Source of the DNA: Myxococcus xanthus
Lineage (GTDB): Bacteria; Myxococcota; Myxococcia; Myxococcales; Myxococcaceae
Reading direction: 5' to 3'
Length of the DNA: 64,000 nucleotides
Assembly (NCBI RefSeq): GCF_900106535.1
Contig: NZ_FNOH01000001.1
Location: forward strand, 186,001 to 250,000
Shown here: positions 1 through 9,071 of the stretch, piece by piece
How the letters are laid out: each line of letters opens with the position of its first letter
How positions within the stretch are numbered: position 1 is the stretch's first letter
The notes under the pieces: model-generated
Database searches by the model: none
What the model was told of the DNA's origin: nothing
The model's input: the letters and a program-made list of their open reading frames with translations, nothing else
Translations under genes and position numbers: made by a program

Positions 1-1
1 G

Positions 2-601
2 GTGCGGCTCGCGGACGGTGAGCGCGTGGATGAGCCCACCTTCCTTCCAGGCCTTCGTGAGGATGTGTTGTGCCTGCTCAGTGAGCTCCGGGCGGACCTG
101 GGGCGGGAGGTGATGGGGGACTTCCTCTTCACCGTGGTGGGCGCGGTGGTGACGCCCTCGCTGACGCTCGTCTTCTCCGCGGGAGACGGCGTGTGGGCAC
201 TCAATGGCGAGGTGCATCCGCTCGGGCCATTTCCGGGGAACGCGCCGCCGTATCTCGCCTATGCGTTGATGCACGGAGAGGACGTCGCGCTGACCACGCG
301 GGCCCTGGTGCCCACGGAGGACGTCCACGCGCTGCTGCTGGGCACCGACGGTGTGGTGGACCTGGAGCGGCTGGCCACCACGCGCATGCCGGCGGGGAAC
401 GAACTCGTCGGGCCGCTGTCGCGGCTCTGGACGGAGGACCGGTACTTCGCCAACCCGGATGCCCTGCGCCGCCGGTTGGCCTTGCTCAACCGAGAAGCCG
501 TGCGCGCGGACTTCGCGTCCCAGCAACTGGCGCGAACTCCGGGCCTGCTGCCGGATGACACCACGCTGGTGGTGCTGCGCCGCCGCATGGGGAGGGCGTG
601 A
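2..601 (+). CDS. PP2C-type Ser/Thr protein phosphatase, 5' partial
   Basis: The reading frame is open to the left edge, so the N-terminus lies outside the window; the GTG at position 2 is only the first usable codon. The visible 199 residues look like the C-terminal half of a PP2C phosphatase: a GDF-LFTV strand, the SAGDGVWAL stretch, an LLLGTDGV segment and a terminal PDDTTLVVL strand, where PP2C enzymes place metal-binding aspartates. The likely role is to dephosphorylate targets of the kinase encoded 4 nt downstream. The gene order PP2C, zinc-ribbon kinase, (hydrolase), VWA resembles TerY-P triads. The family call rests on motif order only, because the metal-binding N-terminal half is missing. 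Confidence 0.7.
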   Translation: MRLADGERVDEPTFLPGLREDVLCLLSELRADLGREVMGDFLFTVVGAVVTPSLTLVFSAGDGVWALNGEVHPLGPFPGNAPPYLAYALMHGEDVALTTRALVPTEDVHALLLGTDGVVDLERLATTRMPAGNELVGPLSRLWTEDRYFANPDALRRRLALLNREAVRADFASQQLARTPGLLPDDTTLVVLRRRMGRA

Positions 602-605
602 GGCC

Positions 606-2483
606 ATGGACGTCTGGCTCGAAGGCAAGAAGGTGCGGTTGAACCCCGCGCGAGCGCTGGGCAAGGGCGGCGAGGCGGACGTGTTCGACATGGGGGATGG
701 CCGCGCCCTCAAGGTGTTCAAGCCACCCGAGCACCCCGACTACACGGGCCTGCCCGCGGAGCAGGCCGCGGCGCGTGTCCGGTTGGACGAGCACCAACGC
801 AAGCTGCGCGTCTTCCCGGCAGGACTGCCCGGCCGGGTGGTGGCGCCCCAGGCCTTGGCGACGGACAAGAAGGCGCACGAGGTCCTGGGATACGCCATGC
901 GCAAGCTGGACGGCGTGGAGCCCTTGCGGCGCTTCGGAGAGCCGTCGTTCCGCAGGGCAGGCGCGGCGTCCGGGCGGGTGGTGGACCTGCTGCGCGACCT
1001 GCATCGGACGCTCGACGCGGTGCATGCGTCGGGCGTGGTGGTGGGGGACTTCAACGACCTCAACGTGCTCGTGGCGGGGACGTCGGAGGCGTACCTCATC
1101 GACGCGGACAGCTTCCAGTTCGGCGGGTTCCTCTGTCCGGTGTTCACGGAGCGCTTCCTCGACCCGCTGCGGCTCGGGAGCACGGGCACGCAAGGGTTGG
1201 TACCCAGCCGCCCCGCTTCCATCGAGAGTGATTGGTATGCCTATGCCGTCGCGGTGATGCAGTCGCTGCTGTGCGTGGGGCCGCACGGAGGCGTCTACAA
1301 GCCCAGGAGCGCGGCTGCTCGGACGACGTCCGCGGGCCGGGTGCTCCAACGCATCACCGTGTTCCATCCGGAAGTGCAGTATCCAAAGCCCGCGTTGCCG
1401 CTGGCGACCTTGCCGGACGACGTGCTGCACCACCTGCACCGCGTCTTCGTGGAGGACCTTCGCGGCGTCTTTCCGTATCCGCTGCTGGAGGGGCTGCGCT
1501 TCACCCCCTGCGCATCGTGCGGCGTGGAGCATGCGCGAGCGGCCTGCCCGACGTGTCAGCCCCACGCCACCGCGACTGCCACGCCGGTGACGTCGGTCCG
1601 AGGCCAGGTGACGGCGACGCGGTTGTTCTCCACGCGAGGCGTGCTGGTGCACGCGAGCAACGAGGCGGGCATCCTTCGCTGGCTCTACCACGCGGAAGGC
1701 GCGTACCGGCGCGAGGACGGACGCGTGGTGCTGCGCGGGGCGCTGGACCCGTCGCTGCGCTGGGCCTTGCAAGGGGACGTGACGCTGGTGGGCCGGGGCG
1801 GTGAGGTGGCGGTGCTGGCGCCCGGCCGGCCCCCGGACCGGATGGGCGTGGATGCGCCGGAGGGCCAGTCCGCTTTCGCCACCAACGCGCGGCACCGGTA
1901 CTGGGCCGTGGGCGGCGGGCTGTGGCGGGACGGCGCATATGGGCCGGAGCGCGTGGGCGCGGTGCTCGAAGGACAGACGCGGCTCTTCGTGGGGCCACGC
2001 TTCGGGTTGGGCTTCCATCGCGCGGGCGGTCTGCGCGGCGCCTTCGTCTTCGATGCGGAGCGCCTGGGCTTGAAGGATGGACTGTCGCTCCCCTGGCCCA
2101 CGGGAAAGCTCGTGGACGTGGACTGTGTCTTCGATGGGCCCTCCGCCTGGCTGTTCCTGGTGGAGGAAGCCGGTGGGCGCACGCTGCATCACTGCGTGGT
2201 GGTGGGCCACGACGGGGCCGTGCGCGCGAGCGCGGTGGCGGAGGCCGGTGACGGCTCGTGGCTGGGCAGCGCGCCACGTGGACGGTGCGCGGCGGGCGAC
2301 GCGCTGTTCTGCGCCACCGATACGGGGCTCACCCGTGTGGAGCTTCGGCAGGGCCGCCTGGAGGCGGTGCGCGAGTTCCCGGATGCCGAGCCCTTCGTGG
2401 ACGCGGGCTGCTCGCTCTTCCTCGTGCGGCAGGGGCTGGCGGTGGTGGGGCGGCAGGACATCACCGTGCTGCGAATGAACTGA
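606..2483 (+). CDS. Protein kinase-like protein with C-terminal zinc ribbon (TerY-P triad type)
   Basis: This 625-residue protein starts at the ATG 4 nt after the phosphatase stop. Residues about 15-290 form a kinase-like fold: a glycine loop GKGGEADVF (19-27), a lysine in ALKVF (K36), a catalytic-loop equivalent GDFNDLN with D148 and N153, and a DAD in place of DFG (166-168). Cysteines C302, C305, C314 and C317 form a zinc ribbon. The remaining 300 residues repeat short beta-strand-rich segments and may be a propeller-like sensor, which is my inference. Kinases of this build pair with PP2C and VWA proteins in TerY-type phosphorylation triads. The partners on both sides here support that role. 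Its substrates cannot be read from the sequence. Confidence 0.72.
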   Translation: MDVWLEGKKVRLNPARALGKGGEADVFDMGDGRALKVFKPPEHPDYTGLPAEQAAARVRLDEHQRKLRVFPAGLPGRVVAPQALATDKKAHEVLGYAMRKLDGVEPLRRFGEPSFRRAGAASGRVVDLLRDLHRTLDAVHASGVVVGDFNDLNVLVAGTSEAYLIDADSFQFGGFLCPVFTERFLDPLRLGSTGTQGLVPSRPASIESDWYAYAVAVMQSLLCVGPHGGVYKPRSAAARTTSAGRVLQRITVFHPEVQYPKPALPLATLPDDVLHHLHRVFVEDLRGVFPYPLLEGLRFTPCASCGVEHARAACPTCQPHATATATPVTSVRGQVTATRLFSTRGVLVHASNEAGILRWLYHAEGAYRREDGRVVLRGALDPSLRWALQGDVTLVGRGGEVAVLAPGRPPDRMGVDAPEGQSAFATNARHRYWAVGGGLWRDGAYGPERVGAVLEGQTRLFVGPRFGLGFHRAGGLRGAFVFDAERLGLKDGLSLPWPTGKLVDVDCVFDGPSAWLFLVEEAGGRTLHHCVVVGHDGAVRASAVAEAGDGSWLGSAPRGRCAAGDALFCATDTGLTRVELRQGRLEAVREFPDAEPFVDAGCSLFLVRQGLAVVGRQDITVLRMN

Positions 2484-2541
2484 AGGGACGTTTCTCAACC
2501 GCGTGGAGCGGGTGCCTCCACGCCTCACAGGAGGTAGGACG

Positions 2542-3606
2542 ATGAAGACGCAAGTGAAGGCGCTTCCGCTTCCGAGGTTCTACGACGCGGCCCATGCCGG
2601 GCAGTTCGGATACAGCCCTGACGCGGGGAAGCTCCAGGTGGAGGCCCAGCGCTGGCGCGCGGCGAACGACGTCTCCATGTCGGCGACGGACGCGTTCAAC
2701 CTGCACCTGTTGCTCATCGACGTGCAGAAGGACTTCTGCTTCCCAGAGGGCTCGCTCTACGTGGCGGGACGCAGCGGGCGCGGCGCCGTGGATGACAGCC
2801 GTCGCATCGCGGAGTTCATCTACAGCAACCTCGGCGCGCTGACGAACGTGACGGCGACGCTCGACACCCACTTCGCGTACCAGATTTTCTTCCCGTCTTT
2901 CTGGGTGGACCAGGACGACCAGCCGCTGACGCCGTACCGCGAGGTGACGCGCGAGCAGATTGAGCGTGGGCAGGCGCGGCCCAACCCCGCCATGGCGAAG
3001 TGGCTGTGCGGTGGCAACTACCCCTGGCTGCTCAAGCAGGTGAAGTACTACTGCGAGGAATTGGAGCGGGCGGGCAAGTACACGCTGTACCTGTGGCCGC
3101 CGCACTGCCTGCTGGGCAGCGACGGGCACGCGCTGGCGGGGGTGGTGCAGGAGGCGCGGCTGTTCCACTCCTTCGCGCGTGGCATGCAGTCGTGGGCGGA
3201 GGTGAAGGGGGGCAATCCGCTGACGGAGAACTACTCGGTGCTGCGCCCGGAGGTGTTGGGGCGGCATGACGGCCAGCCGCTGGCGCAGCGCAATACCCAG
3301 TTCCTCAAGACGCTGCTGACCGCGGACGCGGTGGTGATTGCAGGGCAGGCGGCGAGCCACTGCGTGAAGAGCTCCATCGACGACCTGCTCGGCGAGATTG
3401 TCGCGCAGGACGCGGCGCTGGCTCGCAAGGTGTACCTGCTGACGGACTGCATGTCGTCGGTGACGGTGCCGGACGGCAAGGGGGGCTTCGCGGCGGACTT
3501 CACCCCGCAGGCGGAGGCATCGCTGAAGCGCTTCGCGGACGCGGGGATGCACCTGGTGAAGTCCACGGACCCGCTGGCGAGCTGGCCGGACCTGCGCATC
3601 GCCTGA
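2542..3606 (+). CDS. Isochorismatase/nicotinamidase-type cysteine hydrolase
   Basis: The 354-residue product starts at ATG 2542, which has a clear AGGAGGT ribosome site 7 nt upstream. The isochorismatase fold is shown by LLIDVQKDF with D60 as the catalytic aspartate and by GQAASHCVKSS with C274 as the nucleophile. The enzyme is longer than ordinary nicotinamidases (about 200 residues); it has an N-terminal extension of about 50 residues and a large insert between the two motifs. Amide hydrolysis of a nicotinamide-like substrate is the likely chemistry, but the true substrate is unknown. It sits between the zinc-ribbon kinase and the VWA protein, 58 nt and 107 nt away, so it is probably part of that operon. 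Confidence 0.75.
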   Translation: MKTQVKALPLPRFYDAAHAGQFGYSPDAGKLQVEAQRWRAANDVSMSATDAFNLHLLLIDVQKDFCFPEGSLYVAGRSGRGAVDDSRRIAEFIYSNLGALTNVTATLDTHFAYQIFFPSFWVDQDDQPLTPYREVTREQIERGQARPNPAMAKWLCGGNYPWLLKQVKYYCEELERAGKYTLYLWPPHCLLGSDGHALAGVVQEARLFHSFARGMQSWAEVKGGNPLTENYSVLRPEVLGRHDGQPLAQRNTQFLKTLLTADAVVIAGQAASHCVKSSIDDLLGEIVAQDAALARKVYLLTDCMSSVTVPDGKGGFAADFTPQAEASLKRFADAGMHLVKSTDPLASWPDLRIA

Positions 3607-3713
3607 GCCTCGCGGCGCGAGGCGTGACGACACACAGCAATCGCTTCGCCTGTGCTCGCGCGAGCGGGGCAGGCGGAGCCCTGCCCTCGGGAGAGGGAGA
3701 AGGAGCACGGGAC

Positions 3714-4511
3714 ATGAGCAGCAAGGCGAATGGCAGTGGCATCCGGAAGCTCTTCGAGGACGCCCACGCGGAGGGCGTGCTGAGCCCGGCGGGATTGCAG
3801 GCGCTGACGGTGGTGGACCTGGGCGCGCAGATTCAGGCGGGGCTCGGCGTCTGCGTGGAGGACGTGCAGTCCAGCGAGGTGGTGCTGGTGACCGTGATGC
3901 CGGATGACTCGGGGAGCATCGACTACTCCGGGCATTCGAAGACGGTGTGTGACGGGCACAACCTGGTGCTGGACGCGCTGCTGGCGAGCAAACAGAAGGA
4001 CGGCGTCCTCTTCCACACGCGCTACCTCAACGGGTTCGTGCTGAACCCGTACCGGCCGGTGGAGGACGTGGTGCGGATGCATGGCAAGAACTACCGGGCG
4101 GACCATGGCACGCCGCTGTACGACCAGTCGGTGGTGCTGCTGGGTACGGTGCTGGCGAAGGCGCAGGAGTTCAGCGCCAACGGCGTGCCGGTGCGGACAG
4201 TGACACTGTTGATTACGGATGGCTCGGACCAGCACTCGACGTCGGCGAAGGCAAAGGACGTGGCGGCGCTGGTGAATGACCTGAAGCGCGCGGAGAATCA
4301 CATCGTCGCGGCGATGGGCATCAACGACGGGAGCACGGACTTCCGGCGCGTGTTCCGCGAGATGGGCATCGACGACAAGTGGATTCTCACGCCAGGGCAG
4401 AGCGCACAGGAGATTCGCGCGGCGTTCCAGGTGTTCAGCCAGTCCGCTGCGCGGGTGAGTCAGGGGGCCGCGAGCTTCAGCCGTACGGCGCTGGGGGGCT
4501 TCGGGCAGTGA
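3714..4511 (+). CDS. VWA-domain protein, TerY-like
   Basis: This 265-residue protein starts at ATG 3714, behind a GGAGAAGGAG ribosome site. A von Willebrand A domain begins near residue 55. Its MIDAS motif reads DDSGS (D64, S66, S68), followed by the metal-site threonine region around HGTPLYDQ and the strand LLITDGSD. There is no signal peptide or membrane segment, so the protein is cytosolic. In TerY-P triads a VWA protein of this size is thought to act as a scaffold or metal-sensing partner for the PP2C and kinase. It closes the operon; the next gene follows 114 nt later and encodes a glycosyltransferase. Confidence 0.75.
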   Translation: MSSKANGSGIRKLFEDAHAEGVLSPAGLQALTVVDLGAQIQAGLGVCVEDVQSSEVVLVTVMPDDSGSIDYSGHSKTVCDGHNLVLDALLASKQKDGVLFHTRYLNGFVLNPYRPVEDVVRMHGKNYRADHGTPLYDQSVVLLGTVLAKAQEFSANGVPVRTVTLLITDGSDQHSTSAKAKDVAALVNDLKRAENHIVAAMGINDGSTDFRRVFREMGIDDKWILTPGQSAQEIRAAFQVFSQSAARVSQGAASFSRTALGGFGQ

Positions 4512-4625
4512 GGGGGCTCACCCAGGGGGAGGTGACCGTGCTCCTGGGCGTCTCACGCAAGACACCGGCTCCAGGCCCAGGTTGCGGGTGGCGATGGCGC
4601 GTGATGGAGGTAGCGTTGCGCGGCC

Positions 4626-5819
4626 ATGTCCGACAGCCCGCGCGTCCTCCTCATCGCTGAACGCTTTCCTCCCGACATCGGCGGCCTGGCCCGCAGTGGC
4701 GCGCGCACCGCGGGCTCGCTGGTGAAGCTGGGCGCCCGGGTGGACGTGCTGGCCTGGACGCGCACGGCGGCGCCAGGCGCGCTCCAGACGGTGGAGGACG
4801 CCGGGGACGTCTCACCCTTCGCGCGGGGTGTGACGCTCCACCGGCTGGGGTTGTTCGGCAGCACGGACCTGTCCATGCAGCACACGCTCGACGTGCTCGG
4901 CTACCTGCACGCGAAGCAACGCTATGACCTGGTGTGGGGGCACTACCTGTCTCCGCCCGGGTTCCTCGCCGTCGCCTTCGCCGAGTCCGTGGGCATTGCC
5001 TCCACCGTCAGCGCCCGGGGCAACGACGTGGACCAGCTCATGTTCCCCCCGGGCGACTTCGCGCGCCTGCTGTGGACGCTGCAACGTGCCCGCGTCCTCA
5101 CCGCTGCCTCCGCGGACCTGGGCCGGAAGATGTGCATGCTCCTGGGACGGGACGAAACCGTGGAGGTCATCCCAAACGCCGTCGACACCGGCATCTTCTC
5201 CCCCGGTCCCGCGGACCCGGCGCTCCGGGAGCGGTTGGGCATCGCGCCAGACGAAGCCGTGCTCGGCTTCTCCGGTGAACTTCGGCACAAGAAGGGGCTG
5301 CCGTTCCTGCTCTCCGCCCTCACCGAGGTGCGCCGCGTCCGGCCCGCGTGCCTGCTCGTCATCGGCGAGGTGCGGCCGCGCGACGCCGAGCACCTGGTCG
5401 CCTTCCGCGCCGAGCATCCCGAGGACGCCGCGCGCATCCTCATCTCCGGGCCGCTGGACACACCGGAGGCCATCGCCGCGCACCTGCGCCTGTGTGACGT
5501 CTACCTCCAGCCGTCGCTGTGGGAGGGCATGCCCAACGCCTTGCTGGAGGCCATGGCCTGTGCCCGGCCCGTCATCGCCAGCGACGCTGGCGGCATCCCC
5601 GAGGCGGTGGACGCCGGACGCAACGGCTTCATCGTCTCCAAGGCCCTGCTCAATCACCTGGGGCAGGCGTGCCTGGATGTCCTCTCCCTGCCGCTCGAAC
5701 AGCGCGCCGCGATGGGCGCCGCCGCCCGTCAGCGCATCGAGGAGCGCTTTCAGGCGCACGCGGAGGCAGAGGTGCTCCGTCGCGTGCTGGCTCGCGCCAT
5801 CCCGAGCCGCTCTTCGTAG
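4626..5819 (+). CDS. Glycosyltransferase family 4
   Basis: This 397-residue GT-B enzyme has an N-terminal acceptor domain starting LLIAERFPPDIGG and a C-terminal GT4 donor domain. The EX7E signature is intact (E300 in WEGMPN and E308 in LLEAM), followed by PVIASDAGGIPE, which binds the nucleotide-sugar donor. It would transfer a sugar from an activated donor onto a polysaccharide or lipid; the product is unknown. The 3' end overlaps the convergent glycosyltransferase gene by 70 nt. The two share a fold but little sequence, so they are unlikely to be a recent duplication. Confidence 0.88.
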   Translation: MSDSPRVLLIAERFPPDIGGLARSGARTAGSLVKLGARVDVLAWTRTAAPGALQTVEDAGDVSPFARGVTLHRLGLFGSTDLSMQHTLDVLGYLHAKQRYDLVWGHYLSPPGFLAVAFAESVGIASTVSARGNDVDQLMFPPGDFARLLWTLQRARVLTAASADLGRKMCMLLGRDETVEVIPNAVDTGIFSPGPADPALRERLGIAPDEAVLGFSGELRHKKGLPFLLSALTEVRRVRPACLLVIGEVRPRDAEHLVAFRAEHPEDAARILISGPLDTPEAIAAHLRLCDVYLQPSLWEGMPNALLEAMACARPVIASDAGGIPEAVDAGRNGFIVSKALLNHLGQACLDVLSLPLEQRAAMGAAARQRIEERFQAHAEAEVLRRVLARAIPSRSS

Positions 5820-6991
5820 GCGCTCACCAGGGCTTCGCCCGCGCGGCTCCATGGGAAGTCGCGCTCCACTCGCGCCCGTGCCTTCGCGCTCATCGCGGGG
5901 CCCAGGGTGGGGTCCGCCCGCAGGGCCTTCACTGCTTCAGCAATCGCCTTCGCCGAGCCCGGCCGTATCAGCATCACCTCGTCCGGCGCGGCCAGGGTGC
6001 TCACCACGGGGAGGTTGCTGGCCACCACGGGCGTCCCGGTGGCCATGGCCTCCAGCAGCTTCAGCGGACAGCAGCCCTGCACGCAGTTGCGGTCGTTGAA
6101 GGGCAGGGGCACCAGCACCACGTCGCAGGCATGGTGCAGCGCCGCCAGCTCCGCCTGGGGCAGGGGCTCCAGCAACTCCACTGTGCCCTCCAGCAGCAGG
6201 TCACCGCACCGGTCCATCAGCGCCCGTCGTGTGTGCCGGCGCAGCGGGCCCACCAGCGTCAGCACCGTGGGCATGTCCCGCCGCAGCAACCGGCAGGCCT
6301 CGATGGCATGGTGCACGCCCTGCCAGGACGTCATCGTCCCGCTGTACAGCAGTCGCACGGGACGCCCGAGCTCCAGAGGGCGCGGCGGCGCGTACCGGAA
6401 CACCTCCAGGTCGGCGCCGTTCGGAATCACCCGCACCCGCGAGGCGTCCACGCCCCGTGTCGTCACGAGGTACTCCGCCGTCACCGTGCTCGGGGTCACC
6501 ACCAGGTCCGCGCGCGAGAGACAGACGTCCTCTTGCGCCACCAGCTTGCGCAAGAGTTCCGCGTCATCCGCCACGTCCGGGTAGTGATACTTCAGCTCGA
6601 TGGAGGGCAGGCCGTTCACCTCGAAGACGAGCGCGTCCGTCAGCGCTTCCTTCCGGCAGGCGACGGGGTAGCCCTCGAAGATGGAGCGCACGTGCACGAC
6701 GGAGGCTCGCGGCCTTTCGCGCCACCATGCCGCCAGGTGCGAGCGGAACGACAGGGCCTGGGCCATCAGGTCCTTCCCGCGTGATTCCAGCGGGTGGTAC
6801 GTCACGCCCTCCACCAGCGCGAGCGGCCCGGTGGGCGCAGTGGGGCTGTCCCGGAGCGCGACCAGGTCGACTCGGCCAAAGGCTGCGCCCAGTGACTCCA
6901 CGAAGGCCCGGATGTGCACCGCTGCGCCCTTGGGCGAAGGGAAGCGGTCGAACGAGGCGTAGACGATTCCGGTGCCGGGGTGGGGAGACAC
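5750..6991 (-). CDS. Glycosyltransferase family 4, convergent partner
   Basis: About 413 residues from a GTG at 6991; no good ribosome site is visible, so the start is uncertain, but conserved sequence begins at IVYASFDRFPSPKG directly after it. The N-terminal domain carries SPKGAAVHI, and the donor domain carries VRVIPNGADLEVF and LLEAMATGTPVVAS. At the first glutamate of EX7E there is a glycine (GCCPLKLLE), so one donor-binding acid appears to be replaced. The last 23 codons lie inside the opposing glycosyltransferase gene. The product is probably an exopolysaccharide or glycan enzyme. Confidence 0.85.
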   Translation of the reverse strand: MSPHPGTGIVYASFDRFPSPKGAAVHIRAFVESLGAAFGRVDLVALRDSPTAPTGPLALVEGVTYHPLESRGKDLMAQALSFRSHLAAWWRERPRASVVHVRSIFEGYPVACRKEALTDALVFEVNGLPSIELKYHYPDVADDAELLRKLVAQEDVCLSRADLVVTPSTVTAEYLVTTRGVDASRVRVIPNGADLEVFRYAPPRPLELGRPVRLLYSGTMTSWQGVHHAIEACRLLRRDMPTVLTLVGPLRRHTRRALMDRCGDLLLEGTVELLEPLPQAELAALHHACDVVLVPLPFNDRNCVQGCCPLKLLEAMATGTPVVASNLPVVSTLAAPDEVMLIRPGSAKAIAEAVKALRADPTLGPAMSAKARARVERDFPWSRAGEALVSAYEERLGMARASTRRSTSASACA

Positions 6992-7105
6992 ACTCGCGTT
7001 GCTATCGCGGCTCGGCCGGGCCGGCAAACAGGAGGGTTTGACCCCTACGGCACGGGCCCTTACGCTTCCCCTTTCTTTCGTTCCGCCGAGGGGGCGCGAC
7101 TCACC

Positions 7106-8020
7106 GTGGCATTCAACATCGACCGCTTCCGCGAGGAACGCGTCTACAGATGCACCGGCCCCATCCGGGAGTTGCGGGAAGACCTCGAGCGGCTGCGCCT
7201 CCTGGACATGGATGTGGAGCAGTCGCGGCGGAAGTGGCGGAATTCGGCCTGGGTGTGTCTGGCCGCCACCGTCGCCGTCTTCATCTATCGGATGACGCTG
7301 GATGAGGGGCTCGAGGACGCGCTCGCGTGGCGGCTCACCCTGTGGCCGGGCCTCGTGCTGCTCGCGGGGACCGTGGGGTGCTTCGTCGTGTACCTTCGCT
7401 TCCGGCGCCTGGACCTGGAGAACCGGCGGTACACGCTGGCCTCTCAGGTCATCCATCGGCTGCGCCGTGACATCGGCCCTGATGCGTCGGTGAGGCTGGA
7501 GCTCGACTTCACGCCCGTGGACAGCCCGGAGAAGCTGCTCGGCAAGCACACCACGCCCAGCGGCTGGGAAGCGGAGAACTTCAGCGACCCGTGGTTCTCC
7601 CTCCAGACGCGGCTGCTGGACGGCACGCACCTGCGCATCGCCATGGTGCAGCGGCTCATGAAGCGGTCGCGCACCCGGCGCAGCGCCAGCGGCAAGTACA
7701 AGACGAAGCACCGGCAGGACAGCTGGGCGTTGCTCCAGGTCCAATTGCGAGTGAAGGCGGCGCGTCATCAGGACCTGGCACTGCTCGAGCCGGAGGCCCG
7801 TCAGGCGATGCGCCTGCCGGGGGACGTCGCCGTGGACAAGCTCCAGTTGGGCGAGGACCGGATGTTCCTGCGCACCCTCGTGGAGAAGGACTGGGATGCC
7901 GGGCCCAATGTGCAGGGGGACGCGGTGGATGCGCCGAAGACGGTGGTGATGATGCTGCTGAGCCTCTACCAGGTCCTCAATTACTCCAGACAACTGCGTC
8001 AGCAGGCGAAGGCTTCGTGA
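7106..8020 (+). CDS. Conserved two-TM membrane protein of unknown function
   Basis: 304 residues from GTG 7106, with a GAGGGGGCG ribosome site upstream. An N-terminal cytosolic helix rich in charged residues (10-45) leads into two hydrophobic segments at about 49-65 and 76-97 that form a hairpin. A soluble basic C-terminal domain of about 200 residues follows (beta-rich at VRLELDFTPVD, with Arg/Lys-rich loops around KRSRTRRSASGKY). I do not recognise a family. The stop codon overlaps the start of the next gene, the first of three such overlaps, so the four genes should be made as one translational unit. Confidence 0.7.
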   Translation: MAFNIDRFREERVYRCTGPIRELREDLERLRLLDMDVEQSRRKWRNSAWVCLAATVAVFIYRMTLDEGLEDALAWRLTLWPGLVLLAGTVGCFVVYLRFRRLDLENRRYTLASQVIHRLRRDIGPDASVRLELDFTPVDSPEKLLGKHTTPSGWEAENFSDPWFSLQTRLLDGTHLRIAMVQRLMKRSRTRRSASGKYKTKHRQDSWALLQVQLRVKAARHQDLALLEPEARQAMRLPGDVAVDKLQLGEDRMFLRTLVEKDWDAGPNVQGDAVDAPKTVVMMLLSLYQVLNYSRQLRQQAKAS

Positions 8021-8715
8021 TGATGGGCATGGGCCGGTTCCTTCTCTGTTGTTCCCTGGTCGCGCTCACGGGCGCCGCCGGGTGCTCCAAGCCCGGTGAC
8101 GCCGAGGTGCCGCGAGCCGTTCGCGCGCAGGAGGCCGCCGGCGCCCCCGTCGCCGCCGCGGACGTAAAGGGCCTCGAGGGCAAGCTCAAGTTCAAGGACG
8201 ACGCCGACCGCGAGCGCTTCTCCCTCAAGCCGAAGGACGACGGCGCCAAGCTGGTGGATGGCGAGGAGCGCGAGCTGGCGCGTTACAAGTGGAAGGGCGC
8301 GTCGCTGAAGGTCTCGGGCCCGGATGACGTGGCGCTGGGATATGTCGTCGGCTCCGCGGGCGGGGCGCTCACCGTGCGGGACGGTGAGCAGCGGCAGGTG
8401 CTGTTCACGCTCGCGCGGCAGGGGCCGGGCTGGCGCCTCAACGACATGAAGGGCACGCTCCTGTACTCCGTGTGGCCGGAGGATGACGGTGCTCGCATCC
8501 AGGACGGCGCTGGCGCGGACGTGGCCCGCGTGAAGGTGCGCGAGGGCAAGGTCTCCCTGCGTGATGCGCAGGGGCGCACGTTGCTCGCCACCAAGTCGCT
8601 GTTGGCGGCGGAGGCCGCCGCGTGTCTCGCTTTCGAGGCGCTGGAGCTGCCGCTGCGCATGGCGCTGCTCTTCCACCTCCAGGCGCCGCCGTCCCAGGAG
8701 CTGGCCCAGCCATGA
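8020..8715 (+). CDS. Putative lipoprotein of unknown function
   Basis: 231 residues; the ATG overlaps the previous stop (TGATG). The first 21 residues form a signal peptide ending in an AAGC lipobox with C22, so the protein is probably anchored to a membrane from the periplasmic side. The mature part is charged and seems to contain three similar beta-rich units near residues 50-100, 105-145 and 150-190, each with an R/L-Y/V-x-W/V core such as ELARYKW, GWRLNDMKG and DVARVKVREG. No known family is recognised. It is coupled to the 2-TM protein upstream and the zinc-finger protein downstream. Confidence 0.68.
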   Translation: MMGMGRFLLCCSLVALTGAAGCSKPGDAEVPRAVRAQEAAGAPVAAADVKGLEGKLKFKDDADRERFSLKPKDDGAKLVDGEERELARYKWKGASLKVSGPDDVALGYVVGSAGGALTVRDGEQRQVLFTLARQGPGWRLNDMKGTLLYSVWPEDDGARIQDGAGADVARVKVREGKVSLRDAQGRTLLATKSLLAAEAAACLAFEALELPLRMALLFHLQAPPSQELAQP

Positions 8716-9071
8716 GTGGATTGGTCTGCCAGGAGAACGTGGGCTTCCTGTTCTCCCATGGCTGCGGGAGCCCCGCTGCCATGACGTGCATGCAGTGCGC
8801 GATGCCGCTGTGTGAGCAGCACGTGACGTCCGTGGGCGCGGAGATGCTCTGCGCGACGTGCGCGCGGCACCATGAGGACTCCACGGGGGACCGGAACGGC
8901 GAGGACGAGGACCACCCGAGCTACTACTACGACAACTACGGGTACTACGGCGCCTCCGCCTCGTCGGGGAGCGGCAGGGCCCATGACGCCAACGATTTCA
9001 CCGAGGCTGACGGCGCGAGCCTCCGCCACGAGGACGACGCCTCCTTCGAGGAGGACATGGGCGGTAGCTGA
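8712..9071 (+). CDS. Small zinc-finger protein with acidic, Tyr-rich tail
   Basis: 119 residues; the ATG overlaps the previous stop (ATGA). The N-terminal half holds a B-box-like zinc site with Cys/His pairs at GCGSPAAMTCMQC, LCEQH and LCATCARHH. The C-terminal half is low-complexity and acidic, with a Tyr/Asn/Gly run (SYYYDNYGYYG) and ending FEEDMGGS, so it is probably disordered. The finger resembles the one in the YIP1-like protein at about 21 kb. It may be an adaptor for the coupled membrane protein or glycosyltransferase. I do not recognise a named family. Confidence 0.65.
   Translation: MSGLVCQENVGFLFSHGCGSPAAMTCMQCAMPLCEQHVTSVGAEMLCATCARHHEDSTGDRNGEDEDHPSYYYDNYGYYGASASSGSGRAHDANDFTEADGASLRHEDDASFEEDMGGS

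Noticed and set aside
486..2528. A 680-codon antisense frame over the zinc-ribbon kinase gene
   Set aside because: Low-complexity His/Arg/Ala composition typical of antisense frames in high-GC genes; the plus strand holds recognisable motifs.
4512..4625. CCCAGG/CCTGGG as a terminator after the VWA gene
   Set aside because: Six base pairs around a loop of about 16 nt is too weak to call.
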